Assembly (NCBI GenBank): GCA_900314375.1
Contig: OMVC01000152.1
Location: 1 to 12,277 of the forward strand
Direction: 5' to 3'
DNA length: 12,277 bases
DNA from: an uncultured bacterium
Lineage (GTDB): Bacteria; Cyanobacteriota; Vampirovibrionia; Gastranaerophilales; Gastranaerophilaceae
Position numbers and translations under genes: made by a program. The notes below the pieces were generated by a model that was not told where the DNA came from, searched no databases, and saw only the letters and a list, made by a program, of their open reading frames with translations. Positions 1 through 7,105 of this stretch are shown one piece after another (positions within the stretch are counted from its first letter, which is position 1; every line of letters starts with the position of its first letter).

Positions 1-54
1 AAAACCAAAACATTTATTGCGCCTACAATTAAAATAGACAAAAATAAAGTATAA
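1..54 (+). pseudogene. 5' fragment of LD-carboxypeptidase gene, ended by in-frame TAA
   Basis: Frame 1 from the window edge reads KTKTFIAPTIKIDKNKV and then meets TAA at 52-54. The 'IAP' near the start is the first beta strand typical of S66 LD-carboxypeptidases. After the stop the same frame continues without a break (NTKKYFENKGYIVKLG and onward) into the conserved body of the family at 130. The fragment is therefore the same gene upstream of a nonsense codon; its real start lies left of the window. A single base change (for example GAA or AAA to TAA) would explain it. A sequencing error cannot be excluded from one sequence. Confidence 0.7.
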
Positions 55-129
55 AATACTAAAAAATATTTTGAAAATAAAGGATATATAGTAAAATTAG
101 GCGCACATATCTTTGATAATGACCGCTAT

Positions 130-855
130 ATGGCAGGAAATGATACTAACAGAGCAAAAGATTTGGAAAATGCTTTTAAAGACAATCAAACCAATGCGAT
201 TTTATGCGTTCGAGGCGGATATGGTGCTTTAAGAATTATTGATAAAATTGATTATAATATCATCAAAAATAATCCTAAAATATTTTGCGGCTATTCAGAT
301 ATTACGGTACTTTCAACTGTAATATTAAAAAAGACCGGTTTGATAACTTTTTCATCACCTATGCCAAAGGGTGATTTTCAACCGGAAGAAATAAATGAAT
401 ACACAGAAAGACAATTTTTTAAAACATTAACGAATGATAAAATTACTGTTTCTGCTCAAAATTTAAAAACATACAAAAGCGGAAATGCAAAAGGAATAAT
501 TATAGGCGGGAATTTAGCATCCGTTGCATCACTTTGCGGTACAGATTTTATTCCTGATGATAAATTTATATTTTTTGCAGAAGACTTAAATGAACCCGTA
601 TACAAAATTGATAAATATTTTAGACAACTTCTAAATATCAAGAAATTCAAAGAAAACATTTCTGCTATTATTTTAGGTGATTTTTTGGATTCCGAACCAA
701 AAGAGCAATTAGATGAATTATTTTTTGAATTAGCAAAAGAATTAAACATCCCGATTTACGGCGGTTTTAAAATTACTCACGCTAAACAAAAAGACACAAT
801 TCCGATAGGCGGATTTGCAACTTTATGCGACGGCATTTTGAATATAGAATATTAA
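130..855 (+). CDS. ldcA: LD-carboxypeptidase (peptidase S66, LdcA/MccF-like), N-terminally interrupted
   Basis: S66 serine peptidases cleave the L-Lys/DAP-D-Ala bond of murein tetrapeptides during cytoplasmic wall recycling; MccF relatives hydrolyse microcin C. Numbering from ATG 130: a conserved RGGYG at 28-32, nucleophile Ser56 in GYSDIT, Glu151 in AEDLNEPVYKID and His217 near TIPIGG. All three triad residues are present, with spacings (95 and 66) close to those of Pseudomonas LdcA. The 241-residue ORF is shorter than the usual ~300 because the family's first ~45 residues lie upstream in the same frame, behind a TAA at 52-54. ATG 130 has no Shine-Dalgarno sequence and begins inside a conserved block (YMAGND), so it is a default start and not a convincing one. 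The rest is undamaged, suggesting a recent lesion, readthrough or a base-call error. The stop overlaps the stop of the convergent stress-protein gene. Family assignment is firm; activity of the truncated product is doubtful. Confidence 0.8.
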   Translation: MAGNDTNRAKDLENAFKDNQTNAILCVRGGYGALRIIDKIDYNIIKNNPKIFCGYSDITVLSTVILKKTGLITFSSPMPKGDFQPEEINEYTERQFFKTLTNDKITVSAQNLKTYKSGNAKGIIIGGNLASVASLCGTDFIPDDKFIFFAEDLNEPVYKIDKYFRQLLNIKKFKENISAIILGDFLDSEPKEQLDELFFELAKELNIPIYGGFKITHAKQKDTIPIGGFATLCDGILNIEY

Positions 856-1700
856 GACTTTAATATCAGCATATCGGCATTTGAATTTTCTAACACCCTT
901 TTACTCACAGATTCATATACACGTTTTTTTTGAGCACTCATAGAGGTAACTATTAAATCAATATTATTAGTCAATGCATAAGACAATATTATTTTTGAAG
1001 GAATTCCCTTCATTACGGATTTATTTTTAATCTTTATGCCAAATTCATTAAACAAACTCTCCGTTCTTGTGAGGTGAAAATCAGAAGTCTTTTGCAACTG
1101 GATTTCAACATCAGAAATCCAATTTTGGTCAATATTACCTTCTAAAAACAAATAATCAGGCATTTGATAAACTGACAACAAATATACATCTTTATCCAAA
1201 AAATTAAACTTTGACAAATTACTGCGCAATAATGGTGCAAAAATTTTATAATCATCAATAGCAAATAGTATATTTTTTGAATTGTTCGTCATTTTTGAAA
1301 TATATACGGAACTGACAGAAGATGCTGCAACTTCTTGAGAAACTGACCCTATCCACTTTTGAACACCTTTCTTTCCGTTTGAACCCATTATAATGTAGTC
1401 ATATAGCAAACCTTTTTCTGTTTCTAATATCAAATCCGTAGCAGAACCGCACAATTTTATCTGAGTATTTACTTTTATAGAATGAGATTCCAAATAATCC
1501 TTTGCAAATTCAACAATGCCGTCTGAAGATTTTATACATTCATTAACAATCCGGCTGCCTTCAAATACCAAAGTATCAGGGATACAGCTAAAATCGGAAA
1601 CCGCTAATATATCCACGCTGAAATCACGAAAATATTTTGAAAAATTTAATATAGCATCATAACTTATTTTAGAACCGTCGGCACAAAATAATACTTTCAT
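852..1700 (-). CDS. Tandem-domain universal stress protein (UspA family)
   Basis: This 282-residue cytoplasmic protein has two Usp folds, about 1-136 and 142-282. Domain 1 opens with KVLFCADGS (Asp8 at the usual nucleotide-binding position). It carries a glycine motif at 106-119, GSNG then eight residues then GS, resembling the ATP-binding G-x2-G-x9-G(S/T) of Usp proteins but one residue shorter. Domain 2 starts NILFAIDD (143-150), and its equivalent loop near 254-267 has lost the glycines, so only domain 1 is likely to bind nucleotide. Family knowledge links such proteins to survival in stasis or oxidative stress; the actual role is unknown. The start is well supported by AAGGAG just upstream. 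It is transcribed alone, diverging from the sigma-factor gene across 107 bp and overlapping the LD-carboxypeptidase stop through a shared TTAA. Confidence 0.85.
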   Translation of the reverse strand: MKVLFCADGSKISYDAILNFSKYFRDFSVDILAVSDFSCIPDTLVFEGSRIVNECIKSSDGIVEFAKDYLESHSIKVNTQIKLCGSATDLILETEKGLLYDYIIMGSNGKKGVQKWIGSVSQEVAASSVSSVYISKMTNNSKNILFAIDDYKIFAPLLRSNLSKFNFLDKDVYLLSVYQMPDYLFLEGNIDQNWISDVEIQLQKTSDFHLTRTESLFNEFGIKIKNKSVMKGIPSKIILSYALTNNIDLIVTSMSAQKKRVYESVSKRVLENSNADMLILKS

Positions 1701-1707
1701 ATTTTAC

Positions 1708-1714
1708 TCCTTTT
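1708..1714 (-). promoter_or_regulatory. Shine-Dalgarno of the universal stress protein gene
   Basis: On the minus strand the sequence before the ATG at 1700 reads AAAAGGAGTAAAATATG. An AAGGAG core 7 nt from the start is the best ribosome binding site in the window. It fixes this start and shows that the organism uses Shine-Dalgarno initiation for some genes. Confidence 0.75.
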
Positions 1715-1752
1715 TATTCAAAATAAGTTATGTTAAGGAAAATTACATTAGC

Positions 1753-1761
1753 TGGTAATAT
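1753..1761 (+). promoter_or_regulatory. Possible extended -10 promoter for the sigma-gcvPB operon
   Basis: TGGTAATAT fits an extended -10 (TGnTAnnnT), as in the two stronger promoters near 10780. Transcription would begin near 1768, giving a leader of about 40 nt. No convincing -35 is visible. The AT-rich context makes chance matches common, so this is tentative. Confidence 0.3.
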
Positions 1762-1771
1762 ATATTTTTTT

Positions 1772-1797
1772 TTGATATGATTAAATTGTAATATCAA
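1772..1797 (+). repeat. 7-bp dyad (operator-like or leader hairpin) before the sigma gene
   Basis: TTGATAT (1772-1778) and ATATCAA (1791-1797) are perfect inverted repeats separated by 12 nt. They lie between the possible -10 at 1753-1761 and the ribosome binding site AGGG (1799-1802). The position suits a repressor operator or a leader hairpin that touches the start region. Both arms are AT-rich, so coincidence is possible. Confidence 0.35.
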
Positions 1798-1807
1798 TAG
1801 GGTTATT

Positions 1808-2446
1808 TTGAATAAGATGTCAGCTGAAGATAAAAAATTAAGAGAATACAAAGAACTAATTGAGATAATAGCTAAGGTTGAATATCAGAAATTTTCGAGT
1901 TCACATTTGATAGAACTTCCGGAACTTGTCAATATTGGCACACATGCTCTCTACATATTGTTCAAAAATAATTCTAATCAGGAATACAACAATACATACT
2001 TATCTACCGCAATAAAATGGGCAATTCGTAATGAAGTCCGCAGGAGATACAAATGGTATACGTTAAAGAATAAATCTCAAGAATTTGAAGACGAAGAAGA
2101 CGCGGATAATGCTTTATCAAATGCGGTAGAAATAAGGGCAGAAGTTTATAAAAACATCTTATCAATTGATGAGTTACAAGATGCTGAAGTTCCTACACAA
2201 ATAAAATCAAACGATAGAAATCCTGAAGATTCTATTGTTTTTACAGAACTTAAACAAGGAATTTTGGATGCTATGCAAAAGCTTCCGCCAAGGGAAAAAG
2301 AGTTTATCGAATATAAATTTATTAAAGACAAAAAATTGAGAGAAATAGCAGATGAATTTAATATTTCTCAATCAAGAATTTCCAGAATTATACAATCAGG
2401 TCTGGACAGAATAAAAAAAGAACTCGTAAAACAGGGGATAATTTAA
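1808..2446 (+). CDS. Sigma-70 family RNA polymerase sigma factor
   Basis: This 212-residue protein has the layout of a short alternative sigma factor. A region-2-like helical block (about 20-85) contains YLSTAIKWAIRNEVRRRY, matching the core-binding and -10-recognition helices. An acidic linker (about 91-140) follows. Region 4 (about 155-207) begins LPPREKEFIEYKF, with the helix-turn-helix at 176-200 (KLREIADEFNISQSRISRII) for -35 recognition. No region 1.1 or clear region 3 is seen, so it is not the housekeeping factor. The start is probably TTG 1808, with AGGG 5 nt upstream; ATG 1817 would leave a 14-nt spacer. Only 3 nt separate it from gcvPB, so it heads that operon. Which regulon it serves cannot be read from the sequence. 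No anti-sigma gene adjoins it. Confidence 0.85.
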   Translation: MNKMSAEDKKLREYKELIEIIAKVEYQKFSSSHLIELPELVNIGTHALYILFKNNSNQEYNNTYLSTAIKWAIRNEVRRRYKWYTLKNKSQEFEDEEDADNALSNAVEIRAEVYKNILSIDELQDAEVPTQIKSNDRNPEDSIVFTELKQGILDAMQKLPPREKEFIEYKFIKDKKLREIADEFNISQSRISRIIQSGLDRIKKELVKQGII

Positions 2447-2449
2447 AAT

Positions 2450-3871
2450 ATGCAAACTATTTTTGAAAAAAACAACGGTACGAACGGAATAAATCTTACC
2501 GATAACACTATTAATACGGACTTTATTTCTGACAAATTTAAAAGAACTGATAAAATTGGACTTCCGCAATTGTCGGAATTAGATGTTATGAGACACTACA
2601 AAGCACTTTCGGATATGAATTTTTGTATAGAAAAGGGTTTTTATCCGTTAGGCTCATGTACTATGAAATATAATCCGAAGGTAAACGAATATTTAGCAAA
2701 CCTTGAAGATTTCAACATTCATCCCGAAGTAGCTAATGAAATGGCTCAAGGCGCACTAAAACTTATGTATGACTTATCGGATGCCCTATTAAAAATTACG
2801 GGAATGGATGCACTTACTCTTCAACCGTCAGCCGGCGCCCATGGTGAAATGACAGGGATGATGATTATAAAAAAATACTTTGACACAATCGGAGAACAAA
2901 GAAAAAAAGTTATAATCCCCGATTCTGCGCATGGAACAAACCCCGCAAGTGCGAAAATGGCAGGGTTTGATATCGTAGAAATAAAATCAAACGAACGCGG
3001 GCAAGTTGATATTGAAGAATTGAAAAAAGTTTTAGATAAAGATGTTGCGGCAATTATGATGACAAATCCGAACACACTTGGTTTGTTTGAAGAAAAAGTC
3101 GAAGAAATTTCAAAAATAATGCACGAAAACGGGTCATTGCTATATTATGACGGGGCTAATTTTAACGCAATTATGGGATATACAAATCCGAAACTAATGG
3201 GGTTTGACGTAGTGCATTTGAATTTACATAAAACATTTTCAACCCCTCATGGCGGAGGCGGACCTGGAGCAGGTGTTGTCGCTGTTGTTGATAAATTGAG
3301 AGATTATTTACCTACTCCTGTAATAACTTTTGACGGGACAAAATACAAACGCTGTTATGATGTGAAGCACTCAATCGGAAGTGTTAAAGATTTTTGCGGT
3401 AATTTTTCAGTACTTGTTCGCGCGTATGCATATATTCTTATGATGGGCAAAAATTTAAAACACGCAACGGAAAATGCCGTATTGAATGCAAATTATTTAA
3501 AAGAAAAACTAAAAAAATATTACGATTTACCTTATGATGAGCCTTGTATGCATGAATTTGTAATAACAGGGGAAAAGCAAAAACACGAAAATGGTGTTTC
3601 AACGCTAAATATTGCAAAAGCTTTGATGGACGGAAACACTCATCCGCCAACGGTTTATTTCCCATTAATCGTTCATGAAGCAATTATGATAGAACCTACA
3701 GAATCGGAAACAAAAGAAAAGCTTGATGAATTTGTCGAAACGATGATAAAAATTGCGGAAGAATGTAAGACAAATCCTGATAAAATTTTATCAGCGCCTC
3801 ACACAACTCCTGTTAAAAAGATTGATGAGGTAACGGCAGCAAGACATCCGGACTTGAATTTTAAAGGATAA
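2450..3871 (+). CDS. gcvPB: Glycine dehydrogenase (decarboxylating) subunit 2, P-protein beta subunit
   Basis: This is the C-terminal half of split P-protein of the glycine cleavage system. With GcvPA it decarboxylates glycine on PLP and passes aminomethyl to the lipoyl group of GcvH. The 473 residues match the usual ~480. Landmarks are FYPLGSCTMKYNPK (64-77), QPSAGAHGEMTG (125-136), DSAHGTNPASAKMAGF (158-173) and NLHKTFSTPHGGGGPG (258-273), in which Lys261 is the predicted PLP-binding lysine. The start ATG follows the sigma stop by 3 nt, with a GGGG core inside the sigma gene about 12 nt upstream. The expected partner gcvPA, and gcvT/gcvH, are not adjacent. No glycine riboswitch precedes it, since the upstream space is coding. 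Identification is very secure. Confidence 0.97.
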   Translation: MQTIFEKNNGTNGINLTDNTINTDFISDKFKRTDKIGLPQLSELDVMRHYKALSDMNFCIEKGFYPLGSCTMKYNPKVNEYLANLEDFNIHPEVANEMAQGALKLMYDLSDALLKITGMDALTLQPSAGAHGEMTGMMIIKKYFDTIGEQRKKVIIPDSAHGTNPASAKMAGFDIVEIKSNERGQVDIEELKKVLDKDVAAIMMTNPNTLGLFEEKVEEISKIMHENGSLLYYDGANFNAIMGYTNPKLMGFDVVHLNLHKTFSTPHGGGGPGAGVVAVVDKLRDYLPTPVITFDGTKYKRCYDVKHSIGSVKDFCGNFSVLVRAYAYILMMGKNLKHATENAVLNANYLKEKLKKYYDLPYDEPCMHEFVITGEKQKHENGVSTLNIAKALMDGNTHPPTVYFPLIVHEAIMIEPTESETKEKLDEFVETMIKIAEECKTNPDKILSAPHTTPVKKIDEVTAARHPDLNFKG

Positions 3872-3880
3872 TTATACACA

Positions 3881-5035
3881 ATGAGCAAAACCAATAAACA
3901 AAAAACAAAAGTATCATTTCCCCACATGGGAACGGTTAGCATAGCTTGGGCTGCGGCCTTACGTATAATCGGCTGCGAACCTTATGTAGAGCCATACACT
4001 AGCAAAAAGACATTGTCTTTAGGCACAAAACATTCGCCTGAGGCTATTTGTCTGCCGTATAAGCTTATCTTGGGAAATTTTATAGAAGCAATTGACGGCG
4101 GGACGGATTATGTAGCAATGATTACTTCACCCGGATGCTGCAGATTGGGCGAATACGGAAAATGTATAGAAAATGCTTTAACAGATTTAGGCTACAAAAC
4201 AAAATATATAGAAATGCAATTATATGACGGAATTAAGGGGATGTATAATTTTTTGCGTGCAGTAAGCGGTAAAAATAATCCTCTGATATTCATACGTGCG
4301 ATAATTATCGCAATAACAAAAGCATTTATGCTTGATTCATTGGAAAATAAATTGTTTTATTGCAGAGCAAGAGAAATTCATGTAGGAGATTCCGAAAAAC
4401 ATTACAAAAAGGCTTTAAAATACATTGATGAAAACGACACTCTGCGTGGGCTAAAAAGGGCAAAAAAGCAAATAGAAGAAGAAATGAACAAGGTTGAACT
4501 TGATAATAACCGTGACATTTTAAACGTTGATATAACAGGTGAAATCTATGTCGTTAATGATGAATTTTCAAACCAAAATATTGAACGAGAACTCGGAAGA
4601 ATGGGTGTTCAAGTTAGAAGAAGTCTTACCTTGACAGGATTTTTAAAAGATGCAATAATTCCAAAAATGTTTAGAAAAGGAGAAACACATCTACAAAGAG
4701 CAAACAGATTAGCAAAGCCGTATTTATCGAGAGATATCGGCGGAGATTCTTTGGAGTGTGTATCTGATGTTGTTTATGCCGATAATAGAGGCATTGACGG
4801 CATTATTCACTTAAGTCCGTTTACTTGTATGCCTGAAATTATGTCACAAAATATCTTCCCTTCAATGAGAGAAGATAAAGATATTCCTATTTTAGCATTA
4901 ATATTGGATGAACAAACAGGTAGGGCAGGGTATATAACAAGAATAGAAGCTTTTGTTGACCTTATGCGGCGACGCAAAAGGAAAATACAAGCAAATAAAG
5001 AAGAGAGTAAAAATTTAGAATCAGTTGGAGCATAG
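3881..5035 (+). CDS. Acyl-CoA dehydratase activase-related protein (CoA protein activase-like)
   Basis: This 384-residue soluble protein resembles the family annotated as CoA-substrate-specific enzyme activase or DUF2229-related, kin of the 2-hydroxyacyl-CoA dehydratase subunits. Visible hallmarks are FPHMGTVSIAW near the N-terminus, GTKHSPEAICLPYKL (48-62), SPGCCRLGEYGKC (83-95) and LSPFTCMPEI (311-320). Cys57, Cys86/87, Cys95 and Cys316 are candidate [4Fe-4S] ligands, by analogy with the dehydratases. No ATPase (BadF/HgdC-type) motif is present, and neither the usual ATPase partner nor a dehydratase adjoins it. Its substrate is unknown; members of this group are widely conserved but poorly characterised. 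An AAAGGA lies 12 nt before the ATG, inside the gcvPB stop region, consistent with co-transcription. Confidence 0.75.
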   Translation: MSKTNKQKTKVSFPHMGTVSIAWAAALRIIGCEPYVEPYTSKKTLSLGTKHSPEAICLPYKLILGNFIEAIDGGTDYVAMITSPGCCRLGEYGKCIENALTDLGYKTKYIEMQLYDGIKGMYNFLRAVSGKNNPLIFIRAIIIAITKAFMLDSLENKLFYCRAREIHVGDSEKHYKKALKYIDENDTLRGLKRAKKQIEEEMNKVELDNNRDILNVDITGEIYVVNDEFSNQNIERELGRMGVQVRRSLTLTGFLKDAIIPKMFRKGETHLQRANRLAKPYLSRDIGGDSLECVSDVVYADNRGIDGIIHLSPFTCMPEIMSQNIFPSMREDKDIPILALILDEQTGRAGYITRIEAFVDLMRRRKRKIQANKEESKNLESVGA

Positions 5036-5785
5036 ATGCTGAAACTTTTTGTAAAAAACTTTAAACTTGCTTTTGACAATATTATCTTAACAGCACCGCT
5101 TATAATTTTTATAAGCATAATTTCGGCATATATTAATTTTGCAAAAAGTTTTGATAATACTTTTATAAAGGCTTTATTTACTATAGTAACTTTAATTACA
5201 ATAGTTAGCGCATTTGCTTGTATTTGGTTCTATCTCGTTAAAAAATTTCTAAAGCTGTCAGATAAAGAATTTGTGTATGACAAAGATCGTGTAAATGCTC
5301 TTAAAGAAACGCTCAAAGCAATACCAAAAGGCTTCAGTAAATATTTTCTGCCATTCATAGGAATTACATCTGCCGCAATGCTGCTTTTTTTAATAAGTTA
5401 CAATTTCTTTGACGCAAATATTCCATTCTATATTTTTCAAAAATTCGTTACGGCAGACAATATAAATTCTTTTCGCGGGATTACATTTATCACTGTTTCA
5501 ATAACCGCATTTTGGGGCTTGCTATGGATTCCTGAAGTTTTATACGCAGAACTCAATCCGTTCAAAGCTTTAATTTACTCAATAAAAAAAATCATAATGA
5601 CTTTCCCAAGTTCGATTTTATTATATTTATACATCTATATTTTATTTATATTGTTACATTTTGCAGTAATTTTTTTAATGGGAAACCCGTTTTTATACTT
5701 TATAGTATTATTATTATATTATTATTTTGCAATATATGTAACAACTTTATTATTCAAATATTATGAGCAAAAATTCCTCGGATAA
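5036..5785 (+). CDS. Six-helix integral membrane protein of unknown function
   Basis: I do not recognise a family. The 249 residues contain about six hydrophobic segments: 15-34, 46-68, 103-124, 147-166, 190-215 and 217-240. Between segments 2 and 3 is a charged loop (69-102), probably cytoplasmic. The last two segments are rich in Tyr, Phe, Leu and Ile. The ATG abuts the preceding TAG with no gap, and GGAG lies just upstream in the preceding gene, so the two are probably translationally coupled. The gene runs 23 nt into miaA. The layout superficially recalls small multi-pass proteins of the glycerophosphodiesterase membrane-domain/DUF975 type, but no diagnostic motif was found. Confidence 0.75.
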   Translation: MLKLFVKNFKLAFDNIILTAPLIIFISIISAYINFAKSFDNTFIKALFTIVTLITIVSAFACIWFYLVKKFLKLSDKEFVYDKDRVNALKETLKAIPKGFSKYFLPFIGITSAAMLLFLISYNFFDANIPFYIFQKFVTADNINSFRGITFITVSITAFWGLLWIPEVLYAELNPFKALIYSIKKIIMTFPSSILLYLYIYILFILLHFAVIFLMGNPFLYFIVLLLYYYFAIYVTTLLFKYYEQKFLG

Positions 5786-6647
5786 AATAAAAATAATAGC
5801 AATTGTTGGAGCAACGGCAAGCGGGAAAACTGCGTATTCCATAGAGTTAGCAAAAGAACTTGATGCCGAGATTATTTCTGCGGATTCAAGACTTGTATAC
5901 AAAGGAATGGATATCGGAACAGCGAAACCAACTATAGAAGAACGATGCGGGATACCCCATTATCTTATTGATATTGCAGAACCTGATTTTGAATATTCGG
6001 CAGGGCTATATAAACAGCAGGCCCAAGAAATAATACAAAATATTTACAAAAATGGGAAAACCCCGATAATTGTCGGCGGAACCGGATTGTACCTCGATAT
6101 GTTGTTAAGAGGGTACGATATGCCAAATATTGAAGCCGATAACGAATTACGCAGCAAATTAAAAGAAATGACTAAAGACGATTTACACAAGTTATTAAAA
6201 GAAAAAGATTTTAATGCGGCAGCAGAAATTGATCCAAATGACACTAAAAAAATCATTCGAGCAATAGAACTCATAGAAAAAACGGGCAAAACACTCAATG
6301 AAATACGTTCAAAAACAGAATCCCAATATGATGTCAAATGGATTGGCAGGAATTTTGAGCGCAGCAAATTGTATGAAAGAATAAATAATCGTGTTGATTT
6401 GATGATAGAACAAGGTTTGGTACAAGAAACTAAAGATTTAATAAATAAATACGGAAAAGCTCCGAATATAGTTAACACTATCGGATATAAAGAGATTTGT
6501 TCATATTTAGACAACCAATGTTCGCTTGATACGGCAATAGAAACCCTTAAACAAAACACAAGAAGATACGCCAAACGACAACTGACATGGTTCAGAAAAT
6601 ATGAAGATATTGAATGGAATATATTTCCCGAGACTTTAAAGAAGTAA
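5763..6647 (+). CDS. miaA: tRNA dimethylallyltransferase MiaA
   Basis: MiaA adds a dimethylallyl group to N6 of A37 in tRNAs reading UNN codons, the first step toward ms2i6A. The 294 residues match the family length. The P-loop GATASGKT is at 16-23. The Asp of DSRLVYKGMDIGTAKP (41-56) is the catalytic base position. HYLIDI (66-71) and GGTGLYLDMLLRG (105-117) line the substrate channel. The C-terminal NTIGYKEI and RRYAKRQLTWFRK blocks are intact. The start is inside the 3' end of the membrane-protein gene (23-nt overlap) with no visible ribosome binding site, so initiation probably depends on coupling. The last 12 bp overlap the convergent YhcH-like gene. hfq, a frequent neighbour elsewhere, is absent. 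Confidence 0.96.
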   Translation: MSKNSSDKIKIIAIVGATASGKTAYSIELAKELDAEIISADSRLVYKGMDIGTAKPTIEERCGIPHYLIDIAEPDFEYSAGLYKQQAQEIIQNIYKNGKTPIIVGGTGLYLDMLLRGYDMPNIEADNELRSKLKEMTKDDLHKLLKEKDFNAAAEIDPNDTKKIIRAIELIEKTGKTLNEIRSKTESQYDVKWIGRNFERSKLYERINNRVDLMIEQGLVQETKDLINKYGKAPNIVNTIGYKEICSYLDNQCSLDTAIETLKQNTRRYAKRQLTWFRKYEDIEWNIFPETLKK

Positions 6648-7091
6648 ATCTTTTCTTATTTTTATAACAACTTTTTTTACTTGCATGGGAGTATTATTTG
6701 TACTGACTTGCGGGGCATGGGCTTCATGAGGGTACAAAATGACAAAATTTAAGCCGTTTAATTTTACAAACTCATGAGGGATTATATTCTCGGAATAAAA
6801 AGTAATGTCCTTTTCTTTATTATAAGGAATTTTTACCTCTAAATCACCTTTCAGACAATAATAAATATTTTCAATACCATCTAAAAGAATTTGAATATCA
6901 ATATAGTTTTCATGAGCTTCAAACACTGCATCATTAATCAATTTTGTATTATAAGATTCAATATTTGCATAAATCCCGTCGCAAATTTCACAACGCCCAG
7001 ACTTTGTATCGGAATTTAATTCTGATACAAAGTCAGTAACCACTCTTGGCAAATTATATATGTGTATATTGCTGATGTTATCAAAAATCAT
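6636..7091 (-). CDS. YhcH/YjgK/YiaL (TabA/DUF386) family protein
   Basis: The 151 residues form a single cupin-like beta-sandwich domain of the length usual for this family. Signature residues are EAHENYIDIQILLDG (58-72) and YPHEAHAPQ (120-128); the histidines and acids there are the likely metal-binding site. Relatives include E. coli TabA (YjgK), linked to biofilm formation, and YhcH of sialic-acid operons, which probably act on sugars as anomerases or epimerases. The substrate here is unknown. It is last in the four-gene minus-strand operon, 14 nt after the pseudopilin stop. AAAGG overlaps that stop codon, 11 nt before the ATG. Its 3' end overlaps miaA by 12 bp. Codons 20-31 lie in a 35-nt palindrome, listed separately. 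Confidence 0.88.
   Translation of the reverse strand: MIFDNISNIHIYNLPRVVTDFVSELNSDTKSGRCEICDGIYANIESYNTKLINDAVFEAHENYIDIQILLDGIENIYYCLKGDLEVKIPYNKEKDITFYSENIIPHEFVKLNGLNFVILYPHEAHAPQVSTNNTPMQVKKVVIKIRKDLLL
7000..7034. repeat. 35-nt near-perfect palindrome inside the yhcH-like gene
   Basis: Outer arms GACTTTGTATC (7000-7010) and GATACAAAGTC (7024-7034) are perfect 11-bp inverted repeats. Inside them, GAATT (7012-7016) and AATTC (7018-7022) also pair around a single central T. Only the 7011/7023 pair is not Watson-Crick; it is a G.U wobble in RNA read from the plus strand. The element lies wholly within coding sequence (residues 20-31 of the product), about 57 nt from the start codon. It could be an intragenic hairpin affecting transcription or mRNA stability, or a protein-binding site. 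No second copy was noticed in the window. Confidence 0.7.
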
Positions 7092-7105
7092 AACGTTATT
7101 TACCT

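Noticed and set aside
456..749. 97-codon minus-strand ORF
   Set aside because: It is antisense to the LD-carboxypeptidase frame, with low-complexity Ser/Asn/Lys composition and no motif.
1765..1773. Run of nine T, as a terminator
   Set aside because: No GC stem precedes it, and it lies in the divergent promoter region where no transcript is expected to end.
2447..2449. Glycine riboswitch upstream of gcvPB
   Set aside because: Only 3 nt separate gcvPB from the sigma gene, and nothing resembling a glycine aptamer is seen in 1701-1807.
4807..5118. 103-codon minus-strand ORF
   Set aside because: It spans the junction of two well-supported plus-strand genes and shows no motif of its own.
5700..5730. 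TAT/TTA repeats as a tandem-repeat locus
   Set aside because: They encode a Tyr/Leu/Phe-rich transmembrane segment in an AT-rich genome, and the unit is irregular.
6044..6574. 176-codon minus-strand ORF inside miaA
   Set aside because: It is a shadow frame of a gene with full family motifs, and no independent features are visible.
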